Below are positions 17,232-25,131 of a stretch of 64,000 bases of DNA, one piece after another. How positions within the stretch are numbered: the stretch's first letter is position 1; the number at the start of each line of letters is the position of its first letter. Origin of the DNA: Candidatus Harrysmithiimonas galli (lineage in GTDB: Bacteria > Bacillota > Bacilli > CAJFEE01); assembly GCA_904373265.1 (NCBI GenBank), contig CAJFEE010000001.1, positions 124,001 through 188,000 on the forward strand, written 5' to 3'. Under the pieces are notes generated by a model that was given only the letters and a program-made list of their open reading frames with translations, ran no database searches and had not been told where the DNA came from. Made by a program: the position numbers and the translations under genes.

Positions 17232-17948
17232 TTAATGCTTTAAGAGGGCAAGCCTCTTTTCTAACTGTTCAATAGGTGTCTTTTTTTCTTCCTTCAGCGG
17301 GATGAGCTTGGAGAGCATGGAATTTGTCACCGCCATACGGGAAAACAAAAATGCCTCTGGCTCCTCGTCTTTTTCCGGTTCCTGGGCATCAAAAAGGATG
17401 CCGTCCGCAAATCCAAGTTCCACCGCTTTGGTGGCATTGAACCAGCTTTCCACATCCATCAAATGAGAGATCCTCGGACGGGACAGACCCGTTTTGATCT
17501 CATAGGCGTTCATAATGCTCTCTTTTACCTCGGCCAACATATCAATGGCCTTTTTCATCTCCCCTGCATCGCCAATAGCGACCGTGGCAGGATTGTGGAT
17601 CATCATCATGGCAACCGGAGACATCAGCACTTCTGTCCCAGCCATGGCAATGACAGAAGCGGCTGATGCTGCGAGACCGTCAATCTTCACGGTCACGTTA
17701 TGGGGATAATCCATCAGCATGTTGTAAATCTGGGCCGCTGCAAACACATCCCCACCCAGTGAGTTGATCCACACCGTAATGTCACCATCGCCAGATTCCA
17801 GTTCCGACTTAAACAACTTCGGTGTTACCTCATATCCGAACCAGGTCTCATCGGAAATTTCCCCATTTAAAAAGAGCGTCCTGCTTTCAGGTACGCCCTT
17901 CTCTTCATCAGCTTCATTTCTGATCCAGTTCCAGAACTTTCGTTTCAT
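17232..17948 (-). CDS. Phage prohead protease, ClpP-like
   Basis: A 238-residue ClpP-family serine protease that matures the capsid by removing the delta domain. ITVWINSLGGDVFAAAQIYN is the oxyanion region, AASAASVIAMAG contains the nucleophilic Ser, and MMMIHNPATVA has the catalytic His. The extension beyond residue 190 is typical of phage ClpP proteins. The ATG at 17948 is preferred because GAGGAG lies 7 bases upstream. It lies between portal and capsid genes, the classic order. Confidence 0.9.
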   Translation of the reverse strand: MKRKFWNWIRNEADEEKGVPESRTLFLNGEISDETWFGYEVTPKLFKSELESGDGDITVWINSLGGDVFAAAQIYNMLMDYPHNVTVKIDGLAASAASVIAMAGTEVLMSPVAMMMIHNPATVAIGDAGEMKKAIDMLAEVKESIMNAYEIKTGLSRPRISHLMDVESWFNATKAVELGFADGILFDAQEPEKDEEPEAFLFSRMAVTNSMLSKLIPLKEEKKTPIEQLEKRLALLKH

Positions 17949-18189
17949 ATCGTTTCTCCTCTTTTTCGTGTGTCTCAGACACACTGGCTGTTCTCGTTAT
18001 CTAAGAATCCTGTCTGTCAGTTGTGTATTTCAGACACACTTGGCAGGAATCCCCAAATGCAGAAAAAGCCCGGATTTCAGCCATTTCCGGCATCTTCGGA
18101 CTTCTTTTTCCACTACCAGCGGTGCAGTTTTTGCACCATCCGTGTAACTAATTAATGTGGCTCTTTTCCACGTATTCCACGTTTTGTTG
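17949..18189 (-). other. Portal-protease spacer with a terminator and two near-palindromes
   Basis: This 240-base gap is unusually long for adjacent head genes. On the minus strand it holds a terminator-like hairpin (GCCGGA, 11-base loop, TCCGGGC, then five Ts; plus 18062-18091). Two copies of GTGTGTCTGA, each followed by a partial inverted copy (ATACACA and GACACAC), lie about 45-60 bases apart near 17970-18040; the nearer ends just before the protease ribosome site. No convincing gene is seen. Possibly regulatory or recombination scar. Confidence 0.4.
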
Positions 18190-19452
18190 CTATTCCTGTG
18201 GAGTATTTTCTATCTGGATACCAGCAAATGCTCCTGCGTCTTTCAGCTTTGTCATGCTGCCATTGACCAGATACAGGTTGCCGCCTTCCTCGTCCGGGAT
18301 TGGGTTCAAATCCTCCATTTCACGGATATCATTGGCAGACATCCATCCATTCTGTCTGGCCGTAGCGTATCCAGTCATCCGGGAAGCATAGTCCCCGCGG
18401 AGCAGACCATCCACATTCAGTTTTATAAAATACTCCTGTTTTTCCCTTGGCAGAAGGAGCGCCCGCTGTAAAGACTGCTCCCAACGGATCACCCAGGGGT
18501 CAAGAGTATATTTCACAAACTCCAAAGACTGCTGTTCAATATTGGAAAAGCTACTCTTGTCCAAATCTCCTACCATATGCGGCGGGATACGGTACAGCCT
18601 TGCAATCTCGTCCAACTGGAACTTCCGGGTTTCCAAAAACTGGCTGTCCTCCGGAGGCAGTCCGATCTGCTGATACTTCATCCCCTCTTCCAGTACCGCT
18701 ACCTTATGGGCATTGCCGCTGCCCCGGTATACTTCGTTCCAGGAATCCCGTACTTTCTTTGGATCTTTCAAAATTCCCGGATGCTCCAGGACACCTCCCG
18801 GTGTGGCACCGTTGGCAAAGAAACTGGCCCCATACTCCTCACAGGCTAGGGTAATCCCCACAGCATTCTTCATCATGGCAATCGGGGAATAGCCTACCAG
18901 TCCATCAAAACCGAGTCCTGGGATATGCAGCACATTATCCCGGCCAAGTGTGATCTGTCCATAGCCGGAAAAGTTAGGGTTTTCATCCGAATCACGGGTA
19001 TAGGTATAAACAAGCTGCCCGTTCCGATTACGGTCCACTGTCATCTTGCTTGCCAACAGAGGATAAAGCGCCACTACACGGCCTGCTCCATCCCGGATAA
19101 TCTGGGCATAGGCATTCCCCCATAAAAGCAGATGAGTCATCATCGTCTCTCGGAAAATGAAGGAAGTCATTTCCGGATTTGGCTCATCATGGAGGATATG
19201 GTAAAGCGGATGATCATACACCCTCTCCTTGCTCTTCCCCGCATAGCGGTACAAATGGAGTGGGAGGGATGCAATGGCCTCAGAGAGTATCCGCACGCAG
19301 GAATACACTGCTGTGGTCTGCATGGCGGTAAACTCTGTCACATTCCTGCCACTGCTGGTCGGTCCAAATATGAAAGAATACTGTGATCCCATCCGGTAAT
19401 CTTTCGGCTTGTCTCTGGCCTTTGCCAGTCCAAAAAACTCTCTGATCCCCAT
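18190..19452 (-). CDS. Phage portal protein (HK97 family)
   Basis: About 420 residues of the HK97 portal family, which forms the dodecameric DNA gateway and binds terminase. Visible family strings include TAVYSCVRILSEAIASLPLH, GLVGYSPIAMMKNAVG, GVLEHPGILKDPKKV, MVGDLDKSSFSNIEQQSLEF and DIREMEDLNPIPDEEGGNLY. The ATG at 19452 has AAGGAG 8 bases upstream; an upstream TTG in the same frame overlaps that ribosome site and is not the start. It lies upstream of the protease, with a toxin-antitoxin pair on the opposite strand between it and the terminase. Confidence 0.93.
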   Translation of the reverse strand: MGIREFFGLAKARDKPKDYRMGSQYSFIFGPTSSGRNVTEFTAMQTTAVYSCVRILSEAIASLPLHLYRYAGKSKERVYDHPLYHILHDEPNPEMTSFIFRETMMTHLLLWGNAYAQIIRDGAGRVVALYPLLASKMTVDRNRNGQLVYTYTRDSDENPNFSGYGQITLGRDNVLHIPGLGFDGLVGYSPIAMMKNAVGITLACEEYGASFFANGATPGGVLEHPGILKDPKKVRDSWNEVYRGSGNAHKVAVLEEGMKYQQIGLPPEDSQFLETRKFQLDEIARLYRIPPHMVGDLDKSSFSNIEQQSLEFVKYTLDPWVIRWEQSLQRALLLPREKQEYFIKLNVDGLLRGDYASRMTGYATARQNGWMSANDIREMEDLNPIPDEEGGNLYLVNGSMTKLKDAGAFAGIQIENTPQE

Positions 19453-19493
19453 CTCTGTCTCTCCTTCCAATTTGGAAAAAATTTTTCAGTGTG

Positions 19494-19522
19494 TCGCTAT
19501 TTTCTCAAAATAACGATATAAT
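19494..19522 (+). promoter_or_regulatory. Promoter of the toxin-antitoxin pair
   Basis: TATAAT at 19517-19522 lies 30 bases before the antitoxin start; the -35 region (TCGCTA, 17 bases upstream) is weak. It is a plus-strand promoter inside a minus-strand phage late operon, as expected for an independently expressed cargo module. Confidence 0.5.
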
Positions 19523-19551
19523 ATTGATAGAACTTTAAGGAGGTGTTTCCT

Positions 19552-19827
19552 ATGCCAATGATTCGTCCAAGCAGTGACCTGCGGAACAAATATAATGAGA
19601 TTTCTGAATTCTGCAATCAGTATCAGGAACCCGTATTCATTACAAAAAACGGAACCGGCGACCTTGTAGTTATGACCAACGCCCAATACGAACAGCTCTG
19701 CGGTAAAGCAGAACTGCGCCATCTTCTGGATGCCGGATTGAAAGAAACCAAAGCCGGACATGGCAGACTAGCATCTGATGTCTTTGCTGATTTAGAAGAA
19801 AGGTTCGGGTTCCCATCTGATGTATAA
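19552..19827 (+). CDS. Antitoxin of the Phd/YefM family
   Basis: A 91-residue antitoxin: MPMIRPSSDLRNKYNEISEF, then QEPVFITKNGTGDLVVM and a toxin-binding C-terminus (KETKAGHGRLASDVFADLEE). The R.SSDLRN.Y.EI...C and PVFITKNG..DLVVM patterns are typical of Phd/YefM. It binds operator DNA as a dimer and neutralises the downstream toxin. The ATG at 19552 has AAGGAGG 8 bases upstream. It overlaps the toxin start by 8 bases, consistent with coupled translation. Confidence 0.88.
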   Translation: MPMIRPSSDLRNKYNEISEFCNQYQEPVFITKNGTGDLVVMTNAQYEQLCGKAELRHLLDAGLKETKAGHGRLASDVFADLEERFGFPSDV

Positions 19828-20128
19828 AGTAATCATTGATTCCCTGGCGGAGCAGGATCTGGTCGATCTCTTTGTCTACATTACAGAGACACTAAAAGCA
19901 CCAGATGCGGCGAAACGCCTATATGGAAAAATCAAAAAAGAAATCTCCAATCTTGCATCCATGCCATACCGTTGTCCGCTGATTGCAGAAGAACCCTATG
20001 CACAGCTTGGTGTGCGGAAATTATTCATTGAGAACTACATTGCATTTTTTCTTGTTGATGAAGCTGCAAATGAAGTCCATGTGTTCCGTATCCTTTATCA
20101 TCGAAGGGAATGGCATGATCTCATTTAA
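19820..20128 (+). CDS. Toxin of the RelE/ParE superfamily
   Basis: A 102-residue protein with the RelE/ParE fold pattern: MYKVIIDSLAEQDLVDLFVY, a helical AAKRLYGKIKKEISNLASMP, then YRCPLIAEEPYAQLGVRKLF and a basic end (VHVFRILYHRREWHDLI). Its antitoxin partner immediately upstream supports the call. RelE-type members cleave mRNA on the ribosome and ParE-type members poison gyrase; the sequence alone does not decide between them. A strong terminator follows 8 bases downstream. Confidence 0.88.
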   Translation: MYKVIIDSLAEQDLVDLFVYITETLKAPDAAKRLYGKIKKEISNLASMPYRCPLIAEEPYAQLGVRKLFIENYIAFFLVDEAANEVHVFRILYHRREWHDLI

Positions 20129-20132
20129 CCCA

Positions 20133-20165
20133 GCAGGCGGACTGTCCAAAACAGTCCGTCTTTTT
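20133..20165 (+). terminator. Terminator after the toxin
   Basis: GGCGGACTGT pairs with ACAGTCCGTC over a 5-base loop and is followed by TTTTTCTG. It ends the plus-strand toxin-antitoxin transcript. Confidence 0.75.
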
Positions 20166-20173
20166 CTGTAAAA

Positions 20174-20202
20174 GAAAAACACCTGCCGGGCTGACAGATG
20201 TT
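20174..20202 (-). terminator. Terminator after the hypothetical gene
   Basis: On the minus strand AACATCTG pairs with CAGGTGTT over a 9-base loop, followed by TTTCTTTT. It lies just past the stop of the gene starting at 20639 and would separate terminase-side transcription from the portal side. Confidence 0.65.
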
Positions 20203-20219
20203 TCTCTGGTTTTTACTTC

Positions 20220-20639
20220 TCAATAAATTTCATCGAAATAGCTGATAAAGATGGAAAGCCTCAGCGCCCTCTCTTGGATACAGAAAGTCACATTCTCTGC
20301 CCGTTTTGCAATCTCTTCCAACAAGGACAGACTCTCCCGGTCGCAGAACTCAAAATGGGGCAGATAAAGGTCTATGGTAGACTGCCACTTCTGATAATCC
20401 ACCACGCCCCGTATCTTCCCTCCAAACTGCCGCACATAAGCGTCACACTCTCCTAAAAGGTATTCATAATCTGCTTTCTGCTTTGGAACGATCCGCTTAG
20501 GGATCTTGTCCATCTCTCTTTTATACTGCTCGAAAAATCCGCATGTTTGCAAGGCATCCAGGAAATCTCTCCCTGGGCGGTTTTCCTGCCTTTGCCGGAA
20601 TTCTTCTGCATAATCCCGTTCAAACACTTCATTTTTCAT
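20220..20639 (-). CDS. Phage protein of unknown function after the large terminase
   Basis: A 139-residue protein (MKNEVFERDYAEEFRQRQEN ... ALRLSIFISYFDEIY), mostly helical and charged, with two Cys in its middle (CGFFEQYKREMD, LLGECDAYVRQFGG). The ATG at 20639 lies 9 bases after AGGAGG; an in-frame ATG three codons upstream sits directly on that site. It stands about 110 bases after the large terminase and before the toxin-antitoxin insertion. I recognise no domain. Confidence 0.6.
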   Translation of the reverse strand: MKNEVFERDYAEEFRQRQENRPGRDFLDALQTCGFFEQYKREMDKIPKRIVPKQKADYEYLLGECDAYVRQFGGKIRGVVDYQKWQSTIDLYLPHFEFCDRESLSLLEEIAKRAENVTFCIQERALRLSIFISYFDEIY

Positions 20640-20749
20640 CGGTTTCATCCTCCTGTAAAACTGGTTTCCTTTACAGGTCGGATATTACCATAGAGTCTTT
20701 ATCTTTTATGATCTGAAAAGATAACTCTTTGCAACGAATTGATAACGAT

Positions 20750-22345
20750 CTAAAACGCCAGGATGCCCCGGCTGTCATATACACTGCCGCTTTCATCCTT
20801 ATGCCGGATGCAGCGGTCAAGGGCCATGATCCAAGCTACGATACCGTCAATCTTCTCTGTGGATTTTTCTTTGTCCGGCTTGATATTACCTGCCGGGTCC
20901 TGGTGCATCACAATGTTTTGTGCCATCCATTTCAGAACTGGATTTCCCCCATGGATAAAATTTCCTTCCATCAGCAGCTTATACAGTTCCTTGCTCGGAG
21001 GGGACATATCCTTATAGCCCTGTCCGAAGGGAACCATCGTAAATCCATCCCCTTCTAAATTCTGGATCATCTGGGTCGCATTCCAGCGGTCCACTGCGAT
21101 CTCACGGATATGATAGGTTTCTCCCAGCTGCTCAATGTATCTTTCAATAAAACCATAGTGGATGACATTCTCCTCAGTCGTCATGATGTAGCCCTGCTTC
21201 TGCCAGACATCATATGGGACATGGTCTCTCCGGCACCGCAAATCCAAAGTTTCTTCCGGCAGCCAGAAAAATGGCAGCACGATATATTTCTCCTCCTCGG
21301 TTCTTGGCGGGAACACCAACACAAAGGCTGTAGTATCCGATGTACTGGAAAGATCCAAGCCACCGTAACAGTCACGGCCACGCAGAGACTCAACTGGAAC
21401 AGGCGTATTTCCCCGGTCATAGATGTGATCAGGTATCCAGCAGACTGTAGCAGAAGTCCAGATGTTCAGGCGAAGCTGTTTAAATACATTTTGTTCGGCC
21501 GGATTATCCATTGCGGAGAGAAAGGCATCCCGCACTCTGTCTATCTGGATCGTGTGTCCCAGTGATGGATTCGCCTGGTACCACTTTTTCTCATCAGTCC
21601 AGTCATCCTCCTCAGACAGTCCATATACTACGGGATAAAAGAATGGGTCAAGCTTCCTTCCTGCCAGGATGTCCTGGGCCTTGGTATGCAGTTCATAGCA
21701 GATACTGTTCTTATCAGTTCCCGCTGTAGTGATGATAAAGAAAAGCGGCTGCTCACGGGCATCACCAGAACCTTTCGTCAATACATCGTATAGTTTCCGG
21801 TTTGGCTGTGCGTGGATCTCGTCAAAGACCAGCCCGCTCACATTAAATCCATGCTTTGTCCCCACTTCTGCAGACAGCACCTGGTAAAATCCCGCATTGG
21901 AGTAATTCACGATACGCCGGGTTGCTCCCATAAGTTTGCACCGCCGTAAAAGTGCAGGGGACATCTCCACCATCTGTTTTGCCACATCAAAGACAATGGA
22001 TGCCTGCTGTCGATCAGCCGCTGCTCCATACACTTCTGCGGACATCTCATTATCCGCAAACAAAAGATAAAGGGCGATTGCCGCCGCAAGTTCACTCTTT
22101 CCATTCTTCTTTGGTATCTCTACATAAGCAGACCTGAACTGGCGGTTTCCATCTTCTTTTACTATCCCAAAAATATCACGGACGATCTGTTCCTGCCATG
22201 GGAGCAGGAGGAATTTCTTTCCCGCCCACTTTCCCTTCGTGTAGCAGAGATTCTGGATAAACAGCACTGCCCGATCCGCTTTCTCTTTATCATAATGGGA
22301 TGTTTGCAGCATGAACCGGCTCGGTATATATTCCCAGGCCATCAT
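20750..22345 (-). CDS. Terminase large subunit (packaging ATPase/nuclease)
   Basis: A 531-residue packaging motor. The ATPase part has a Walker-A-like IPKKNGKSELAAAIALYLLF near residue 74 and a Walker B VFDEIHAQPN near 170. The C-terminal RNase H-like nuclease part includes GGLDLSSTSDTTAFVLVFPP and AVDRWNATQMIQNLEGDGFT. Overall it follows the common Gram-positive HK97-type family that starts with YI.SRFMLQ...YDK. Its start overlaps the end of the small subunit (ATGATGG), so the two are translationally coupled. Confidence 0.93.
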   Translation of the reverse strand: MMAWEYIPSRFMLQTSHYDKEKADRAVLFIQNLCYTKGKWAGKKFLLLPWQEQIVRDIFGIVKEDGNRQFRSAYVEIPKKNGKSELAAAIALYLLFADNEMSAEVYGAAADRQQASIVFDVAKQMVEMSPALLRRCKLMGATRRIVNYSNAGFYQVLSAEVGTKHGFNVSGLVFDEIHAQPNRKLYDVLTKGSGDAREQPLFFIITTAGTDKNSICYELHTKAQDILAGRKLDPFFYPVVYGLSEEDDWTDEKKWYQANPSLGHTIQIDRVRDAFLSAMDNPAEQNVFKQLRLNIWTSATVCWIPDHIYDRGNTPVPVESLRGRDCYGGLDLSSTSDTTAFVLVFPPRTEEEKYIVLPFFWLPEETLDLRCRRDHVPYDVWQKQGYIMTTEENVIHYGFIERYIEQLGETYHIREIAVDRWNATQMIQNLEGDGFTMVPFGQGYKDMSPPSKELYKLLMEGNFIHGGNPVLKWMAQNIVMHQDPAGNIKPDKEKSTEKIDGIVAWIMALDRCIRHKDESGSVYDSRGILAF

Positions 22346-22815
22346 GCCCCACCTCCCAGCAATTCTTCCATCGCATCTCCCTCTTCCTCTCCATCGGAGC
22401 CGGCCACAATCCTGCTCCGGGAGGAAGGCGTCAATCCAAACTGTTCACAGAATTTCAGCATGATCTTCTGGTTGGTCTGGGCGATAGAAACCTGCGGTAC
22501 CTGCTGCAGATACCCATTCGGTGTACGCACCATAGAACCATGCTGGGAGAGAAATTCCTCTGCCTCTTTCCATCGGGCGTATGCCTGACAGTATCCAGCA
22601 AAAGCCGCCATGTCCATTTCTGTCAAAAGCCCCATAGACTCCAGCACTTTGGACATCCGCTTCCACTCCTTCTTCGCCTCATCCTCCAGCCACACGGGAC
22701 AGCGGGGCGCTTTCTTTACCGGCTTTGGCTCCCGCTTATTTAACGGACGCCCGCCAGGATTTCCCTCCAGCTCTTTGATCGCAGTCGGTATCGGTTTTCT
22801 TCCTCTGGATGCCAT
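22342..22815 (-). CDS. Terminase small subunit (P27 family)
   Basis: A 157-residue DNA-recognition subunit of the P27 family: MASRGRKPIPTAIKELEGNP at the N-terminus, WKRMSKVLESMGLLTEMDMA, YCQAYARWKEAEEFL, then VSIAQTNQKIMLKFCEQFGL and SSRSRI. GAGGAGG lies 8 bases before the ATG at 22815, which is preferred to upstream in-frame codons that fall within the terminator hairpin. It binds the packaging start site and recruits the large subunit. Confidence 0.9.
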   Translation of the reverse strand: MASRGRKPIPTAIKELEGNPGGRPLNKREPKPVKKAPRCPVWLEDEAKKEWKRMSKVLESMGLLTEMDMAAFAGYCQAYARWKEAEEFLSQHGSMVRTPNGYLQQVPQVSIAQTNQKIMLKFCEQFGLTPSSRSRIVAGSDGEEEGDAMEELLGGGA

Positions 22816-22845
22816 CGGCCCCACCTCCTCTCTGTAAAATGGCAT

Positions 22846-22872
22846 CAAAAAAAGACCTCCGAAGAAGTCTTT
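22846..22872 (-). terminator. UUCG-tetraloop terminator just before the terminase
   Basis: On the minus strand AAAGACTTC-TTCG-GAGGTCTTT forms a 9-base-pair stem followed by TTTTTTG. It ends 31 bases upstream of the TerS start and separates the accessory operon from the packaging genes. Confidence 0.75.
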
Positions 22873-23020
22873 TTCCGAATGATTTTTATGCGATTTCGTA
22901 TAATACTCCATCCCGGACGTAACAAGAAGTTACTTCCTCATCTATAAAGTCTTCCGGACTGATTTCATGCTCGCTCCCTCTCCATTCATTCTCTTACCGT
23001 CATATCTGCACCTGCTTTCT

Positions 23021-23257
23021 CTAAAACATATCGTTACCGGTATAAGCATTCAACAGAATCTCCATATCCGCTTCCTCTACATCCAGATATTCTGCATTCT
23101 CAATGATATGCAGGGCTCTCTCCTTTTCTATCGGAACCGCTTCTGCTCCCCGATAAGCAAAACCTAGCCGGTATTTTAATACTTTATCTGTAGATTCTAT
23201 GACTTCTTTTGCTTTCTCCCGGTCAAGGGTTCCGTTATAGAATGACATCTTCAACAT
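23021..23257 (-). CDS. Small phage protein, function unknown
   Basis: A 78-residue charged protein (MLKMSFYNGTLDREKAKEVI to EILLNAYTGNDMF). The region REKAKEVIESTDKVLKYRLG with AEYLDVEEADMEILLNAY looks like a small helical domain; I do not recognise it. GAGAGG lies 9 bases before the ATG at 23257. The gene overlaps the end of the upstream 80-residue gene, so both are in one operon. An alternative ATG is at 23248. Confidence 0.55.
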   Translation of the reverse strand: MLKMSFYNGTLDREKAKEVIESTDKVLKYRLGFAYRGAEAVPIEKERALHIIENAEYLDVEEADMEILLNAYTGNDMF

Positions 23258-23477
23258 GCTCGGTATCCTCTCCATTCTCACTGGTATGTTCTTCCGCAGG
23301 CTTCAATAGCATATCCACTTCCTCTTTTGCCTCTTTCATCGCATTTTCCTCGTAAAAATAAGCTTCTGAACTACAGGCTACTCTTTCCTTTTCTGAACTC
23401 CACACAGAATAATCAAACCCCAATGCCTCATCATTCCAAGTCGTATAGAGTTCATATCCTCGGTAAGTTTCATGCAT
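23235..23477 (-). CDS. Small phage protein, function unknown
   Basis: An 80-residue acidic protein (MHETYRGYELYTTWNDEALG, EENAMKEAKEEVDMLLKPAE). The first half has aromatic beta-like character; the second is a charged helix ending in Glu/Asp. I recognise no domain. Leader element A lies directly upstream, and AAAGGAGG precedes the start. It opens a two-gene unit. Confidence 0.55.
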   Translation of the reverse strand: MHETYRGYELYTTWNDEALGFDYSVWSSEKERVACSSEAYFYEENAMKEAKEEVDMLLKPAEEHTSENGEDTEHVEDVIL

Positions 23478-23492
23478 CTTCCAAAATCCTCC

Positions 23493-23600
23493 TTTCCTTT
23501 TGGTAGTAGCATGTTACCTCTGAGCCAGATATTTATCCACCTTATTCCAGAAAATAATCTGGACAAATATCTGGCTCAGAGTTTGTGCACTCTGCTAGGA
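23493..23600 (-). promoter_or_regulatory. Leader element A with long hairpin
   Basis: The minus-strand core is CAGAGGTAACATGCTACTACC followed by AAAAGG and a ribosome site. Immediately upstream is a 21-base-pair inverted repeat (23518-23538 and 23561-23581, one mismatch) around a smaller stem CCAGA..TCTGG. The outer end has TGTGCACAAAC, similar to TGTACACAA in copies B-D. It precedes the gene starting at 23477. The core is probably promoter, operator or leader RNA; which one is not determined. Confidence 0.55.
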
Positions 23601-23651
23601 GAAACAGCCCCTTATTCCGGGTGCTGTCTCATCCTCCCTCGGAAATGATTA

Positions 23652-23903
23652 CTATAATCGCCCTTCTTTTTTCCGAGTTTTCGTTGTATTCCTCTCTGCT
23701 TTTTCCCCGACTTGAATTTTATATCCCATAATGCTCTTGATCTCCCATGCCTCAAAATCTGTCGCATCTTTATCTGTCTTTTCTTTTGCCCTGGAAATCG
23801 CATCTTCCGCATTCTTACCAACTGCAAGCATTTCTCCCCGAATCTTGCCGGAAAAAGAATTATTCCATTCCTTATAGGTCACTTTGAATAACCTGAGTTT
23901 CAT
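23652..23903 (-). CDS. Small phage/mobile-element protein, function unknown
   Basis: An 83-residue protein beginning MKLRLFKVTYKEWNNSFSGK, with beta-strand start, a helical AEDAISRAKEKTDKDATDFE and WEIKSIMGYKIQV, and a basic tail. Similar small proteins recur in clostridial mobile elements, judged from general pattern only. Its start overlaps the stop of the 116-residue gene by 4 bases, so the two are coupled. Confidence 0.55.
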   Translation of the reverse strand: MKLRLFKVTYKEWNNSFSGKIRGEMLAVGKNAEDAISRAKEKTDKDATDFEAWEIKSIMGYKIQVGEKAERNTTKTRKKEGRL

Positions 23904-24250
23904 AGGCTGCCGCCTCCTTTTTCTTTATCCATATACCTATTTGCTTTAAGCCTTACCCTGGCGGCATATCTCGCATAATCATACCCATCACTCTGAACCG
24001 CTATCGCAGTGTGCTTCGTTCCGGCTTTCCTTATCAGGATGCATAAAAACTGTCCATCCTTCACTCCGGTTTTTCTTGTATGCTGACTGATAAATTCGTA
24101 ATCCTCCATCAGATTTTCCTGGAACTTATCGTATTCTTTTTTGGATAACGTAACCTCTGCGACCACCTGAATTTCCTGGGCATCGCCCCAGCCTCTTGCT
24201 CTTTCCAAATCCTCCATGGTTTCCGGCTTTCTTGCAAAATATCCTTTCAT
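23900..24250 (-). CDS. Mobile-element protein (possibly DUF6329-like)
   Basis: A 116-residue protein (MKGYFARKPETMEDLERARG, EVTLSKKEYDKFQENLMEDY, AIAVQSDGYDYARYAARV). The pattern of a VTL...E...F..NL..DY.FI stretch and a late SDGYDYARYAA motif is similar to small proteins (DUF6329) common in Lachnospiraceae mobile elements. I rate that name as tentative. No enzymatic motif. Leader element C lies upstream. Confidence 0.5.
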   Translation of the reverse strand: MKGYFARKPETMEDLERARGWGDAQEIQVVAEVTLSKKEYDKFQENLMEDYEFISQHTRKTGVKDGQFLCILIRKAGTKHTAIAVQSDGYDYARYAARVRLKANRYMDKEKGGGSL

Positions 24251-24279
24251 TTCTGTGTACCTCCGTTTTCTTTATTTTC

Positions 24280-24380
24280 CTTTTGGTAGTACACATATTC
24301 GCTCTAAAAGAGGATAATAGCAAGTCATTATCGAACCATAATGTACACAAATAACCTGCCAGAAACTTGTGTATAATCTC
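24280..24380 (-). promoter_or_regulatory. Leader element C
   Basis: Minus strand: TTTAGAGCGAATATGTGTAC followed by TACCAAAAGG. Identical to copy D over TTTTAGAGCGAATATGTG and matching A and B at AGAG..AA.AT and CTACC. TGTACACAA and TTGTGTATA form an inverted repeat in the outer part. It precedes the gene starting at 24250. TTGCTA lies 17 bases upstream of GAATAT, so the core could be a promoter. Confidence 0.55.
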
Positions 24381-24406
24381 CTTACAAAAAATACTCCATA
24401 GGACTT

Positions 24407-24928
24407 TCACTTTTTACTATCCAGTATTAAATCCATATAGTGTTCATCCAGATAAAAACGGAAACCACAAGTTGGCAGGTAGCAAATTAATTCATACATG
24501 GCTTGAGAATCATTCCAGACTCCTGTAGCCTTAATGTATGGTGTTATCTTTTCTCTTGCAGACTTCTCCATCATTTTCAGGCATACATGTTTTTTCTGGT
24601 AATACATCCGGAACTCTTCTCCCATTTCTACGATCTGCCTATCCACCCCTTCCGCATTACCTTTCTGCGGATCAATCCCCTGACGTTTCGTATCTGGTAT
24701 TGAATAGAAAAGATCATACATTTGGAACCGTAAAAAACAGGCTGGCAATACACTGATGATCCTCAGAATTGTCTTTGGGTCATCCCGCAACTTATTTTTC
24801 CTCAGATACTCATACAGCTCCTTTTCATACTTTTTCATCTCCGCAGATATCTCATTATCCAGTTGCTCATACTCTGCTTTAAATTCCAGAGCCAGATTTC
24901 TTATTTCTTCATCAATTTTCCTTTCCAC
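24407..24928 (-). CDS. Phage protein with internal duplication, function unknown
   Basis: A 173-residue charged helical protein. Two halves look related: DPKTILRIISVLPACFLRFQ-MYDL (about residues 50-74) and DSQAMYELICYLPTCGFRFY-LDEHYMDL (about 140-168), each with I..LP.C..RF followed by an aromatic/acidic end. The start codon is GTG (GGAGG 10 bases upstream). Leader element B precedes it. I recognise no family; the duplicated LP.C.FRF motif is its main landmark. Confidence 0.55.
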   Translation of the reverse strand: MERKIDEEIRNLALEFKAEYEQLDNEISAEMKKYEKELYEYLRKNKLRDDPKTILRIISVLPACFLRFQMYDLFYSIPDTKRQGIDPQKGNAEGVDRQIVEMGEEFRMYYQKKHVCLKMMEKSAREKITPYIKATGVWNDSQAMYELICYLPTCGFRFYLDEHYMDLILDSKK

Positions 24929-24963
24929 CTTTTCAATGCCTCCATTGTTTTCAGATACCTGTT

Positions 24964-25062
24964 CCGGTAGCAGTATGTTACCTCTAAGTCCAGAGATTAT
25001 CCAGGAAATTCTGATTCCTAAAAGACAGAAATCCTGGAATACTTGTGTACATTATTAGTGGA
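24964..25062 (-). promoter_or_regulatory. Leader element B
   Basis: Minus strand core CTTAGAGGTAACATACTGCTACC, close to copy A. Upstream is a hairpin (TTCCAGGA and TCCTGGA around a 27-base loop) and then TGTACACAAG, shared with C and D. It precedes the 173-residue gene. Confidence 0.55.
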
Positions 25063-25131
25063 AGGAATAAAAACAGACAGAGGAAAAAGGCCGGTCTGAT
25101 CCAGCCACTTTCCTTTATCCGCTTTTAGTCT

